Shown: piece after piece, positions 63,017-64,000 of the stretch
Layout: every line of letters begins with the position of its first letter
Numbering within the stretch: the first letter of the stretch is position 1
Assembly (NCBI GenBank): GCA_964577055.1
Contig: CAZNWC010000002.1
Span: 62,001-126,000 of the forward strand
Length of the DNA: 64,000 nt
Direction of reading: 5' to 3'
DNA from: PNNG01 sp964577055
Lineage (GTDB): Bacteria > Bacteroidota > Bacteroidia > UBA7662
The notes under the pieces: generated by a model
What the model saw: the letters and a program-made list of their open reading frames with translations, nothing else
What the model was told of the DNA's origin: nothing
The model's database searches: none
Made by a program: the position numbers and the translations under genes

Positions 63017-63955
63017 ATGGAGCAAAAACGCATTGTGTTTTTGGGAACACCCGCCTTTGCGGTTGCCAGCTTGAAAGCCTTGGTAGAAGCCGGTCTTCAG
63101 GTAGTAGCGGTAGTAACCATGCCCGATAAGCCTGCGGGACGGGGACAAAAATTGCAGGCATCGCCGGTAAAACAATATGCCATAGAACAAGGCATACCCG
63201 TGCTACAACCCGAAAAGCTCAAGAGTCCCGAATTTCTTGCGGTCTTAGCGGATTTTGATGCTCATTTGCAGGTTGTAGTGGCCTTTCGGATGCTCCCAGA
63301 AGCGGTATGGAACATGCCCCCTTTGGGTACCTATAATTTGCATGCCTCCTTGTTACCTCAGTACAGAGGGGCAGCTCCAATCAATTGGGCCATCATGAAT
63401 GGCGAAACAGAAACTGGGGTGACAACTTTTAAGCTTCAACATGCCATTGACACCGGCGATTGGGTGCACCAACAAAAAATGGCCATTCAACCCGACTGGG
63501 ACGCAGGTAAGTTACACGATGCACTCATGGAAATGGGTGCGCAGTTGATGCTCCGCACCGTTCAGGAGGTTTTCGACGGACAAGTTGTGTTCCACCCTCA
63601 ACCCCTGCACGAAGAGGGCCTAAAGCCTGCGCCAAAAATCTTCAAAGAGCACTGCAAGATTGACTGGAGCAAAGCAGGTGAATCGTTGGTGAATCAGATC
63701 AAGGGTTTGTCTCCTTATCCCGGAGCCTTTGCAATGGCTGGAGGATTGGTGCTCAAGGTATACAAGGCGGCTTTCGTACATGATCGGCACTTTGTACCTC
63801 CCGGACAAAGCAGCCTTGTGGGCAACGAATGGAGAGTAGCCGTAAAAGACGGCTGGTTGATTTTGTCGGAAGTTCAATTAGAAGGTAAAAAGCGCATGTT
63901 GGCGGCAGATTTATTGCGGGGAAACGCCAATTTGGCCACCATGCTCCTGCACTAA
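63017..63955 (+). CDS. fmt: methionyl-tRNA formyltransferase
   Basis: Fmt adds a formyl group to Met-tRNAfMet, which starts bacterial translation. The 312-residue protein has VFLGTPAFAVASLKAL at the start, MPDKPAGRGQKLQASPVK, and the catalytic region NLHASLLPQYRGAAPINWAI with His and Asn. The Asp is in IDTGDW. The C-terminal tRNA-binding domain follows from about residue 210. Length is normal. No def gene is adjacent. After its stop only 45 bases remain, and I see nothing in them. Confidence 0.97.
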   Translation: MEQKRIVFLGTPAFAVASLKALVEAGLQVVAVVTMPDKPAGRGQKLQASPVKQYAIEQGIPVLQPEKLKSPEFLAVLADFDAHLQVVVAFRMLPEAVWNMPPLGTYNLHASLLPQYRGAAPINWAIMNGETETGVTTFKLQHAIDTGDWVHQQKMAIQPDWDAGKLHDALMEMGAQLMLRTVQEVFDGQVVFHPQPLHEEGLKPAPKIFKEHCKIDWSKAGESLVNQIKGLSPYPGAFAMAGGLVLKVYKAAFVHDRHFVPPGQSSLVGNEWRVAVKDGWLILSEVQLEGKKRMLAADLLRGNANLATMLLH

Positions 63956-64000
63956 GATCACGACGTAAGGCTATTCAAGGCCAGTTGATTTAAGGCTTCT

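Noticed and set aside
1..64000. CRISPR arrays, IS elements, prophage or integrated element
   Set aside because: No regularly spaced repeats, transposase, integrase or phage structural genes were found on either strand.

Overview
The window is a compact, almost purely chromosomal stretch of a member of the Bacteroidota. The lineage call rests on several things seen directly. Many genes are preceded by the Bacteroidota -7 box TAnnTTTG, often with a TTG about 17-23 bases upstream, and there are hardly any Shine-Dalgarno sites. Family signatures agree: large beta-barrel proteins, DUF3098 after ftsX, a lone HsdR_N-type protein, S16 with an Ala/Glu tail, and a 1,228-residue polytopic kinase. I cannot resolve the order or family. 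No rRNA, tRNA, CRISPR, IS element or prophage is visible, and no stretch longer than about 150 bases lacks a gene.

Layout. 1-4.3 kb: the 5' part of an S9 peptidase gene (-), then an ECF sigma factor, a probable anti-sigma factor and a beta-barrel protein (+). 4.3-6.8 kb: a TPR hybrid histidine kinase broken by three one-base frameshifts, behind leuS (6.8-9.7 kb, -). 9.8-13.4 kb: ftsX, DUF3098, uppP, truB, ribF (+). 13.3-22.4 kb: mostly minus-strand housekeeping genes (holA, amn, an NAD(P)-binding protein, rlmH, an FKBP isomerase, a YigZ protein, a DMT transporter, ribD, fabD, queD), with an HsdR_N-type protein and prmC on plus. 22.5-30.6 kb: rfaD, a giant NtrY-like kinase and a 1,153-residue SprA-like surface protein, joined by overlapping stop/start codons. 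30.6-33.9 kb: a CsaA-like protein, aldehyde dehydrogenase, prfB with its programmed frameshift, and yraN (-). 34-40.3 kb: pgi, manA, lipB and an AsmA-like protein with a coiled-coil tail (+). 40.4-42.6 kb: the classical rpsP-rimM-trmD-rplS operon (-). 42.6-44.6 kb: a saccharopine dehydrogenase-like gene and cdd, divergent. 44.6-45.8 kb: an AT-rich accessory patch with a membrane protein and a hicBA toxin-antitoxin pair. 45.8-51.7 kb: maf, ubiA-like, kdsC-like, aspartate kinase, GNAT, CoA-transferase subunit B, MerR and an M23 peptidase (-). 51.8-60.6 kb: alaS, gatB, a TlpA-like lipoprotein, a two-component pair, an RluA-like enzyme and a nucleoid-associated protein (+). 60.6-64 kb: a LolC/E-like permease (-), a DUF1343 protein and fmt (+).

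Functionally the window is dominated by translation (leuS, alaS, gatB, fmt, prfB, prmC, truB, rlmH, trmD, rimM, S16, L19), envelope building (uppP, rfaD, kdsC-like, AsmA, M23, permease, SprA-like) and cofactor synthesis (ribD, ribF, lipB, queD). I found no convincing new multi-gene defence or mobile system. The strongest points for a second look are the triple-frameshifted hybrid kinase, promoters placed so close to start codons that transcripts should be leaderless, the rfaD/giant-kinase/SprA-like cluster, an enlarged AT-rich insertion in LeuRS just before KMSKS, and the sigma/anti-sigma/barrel triad.
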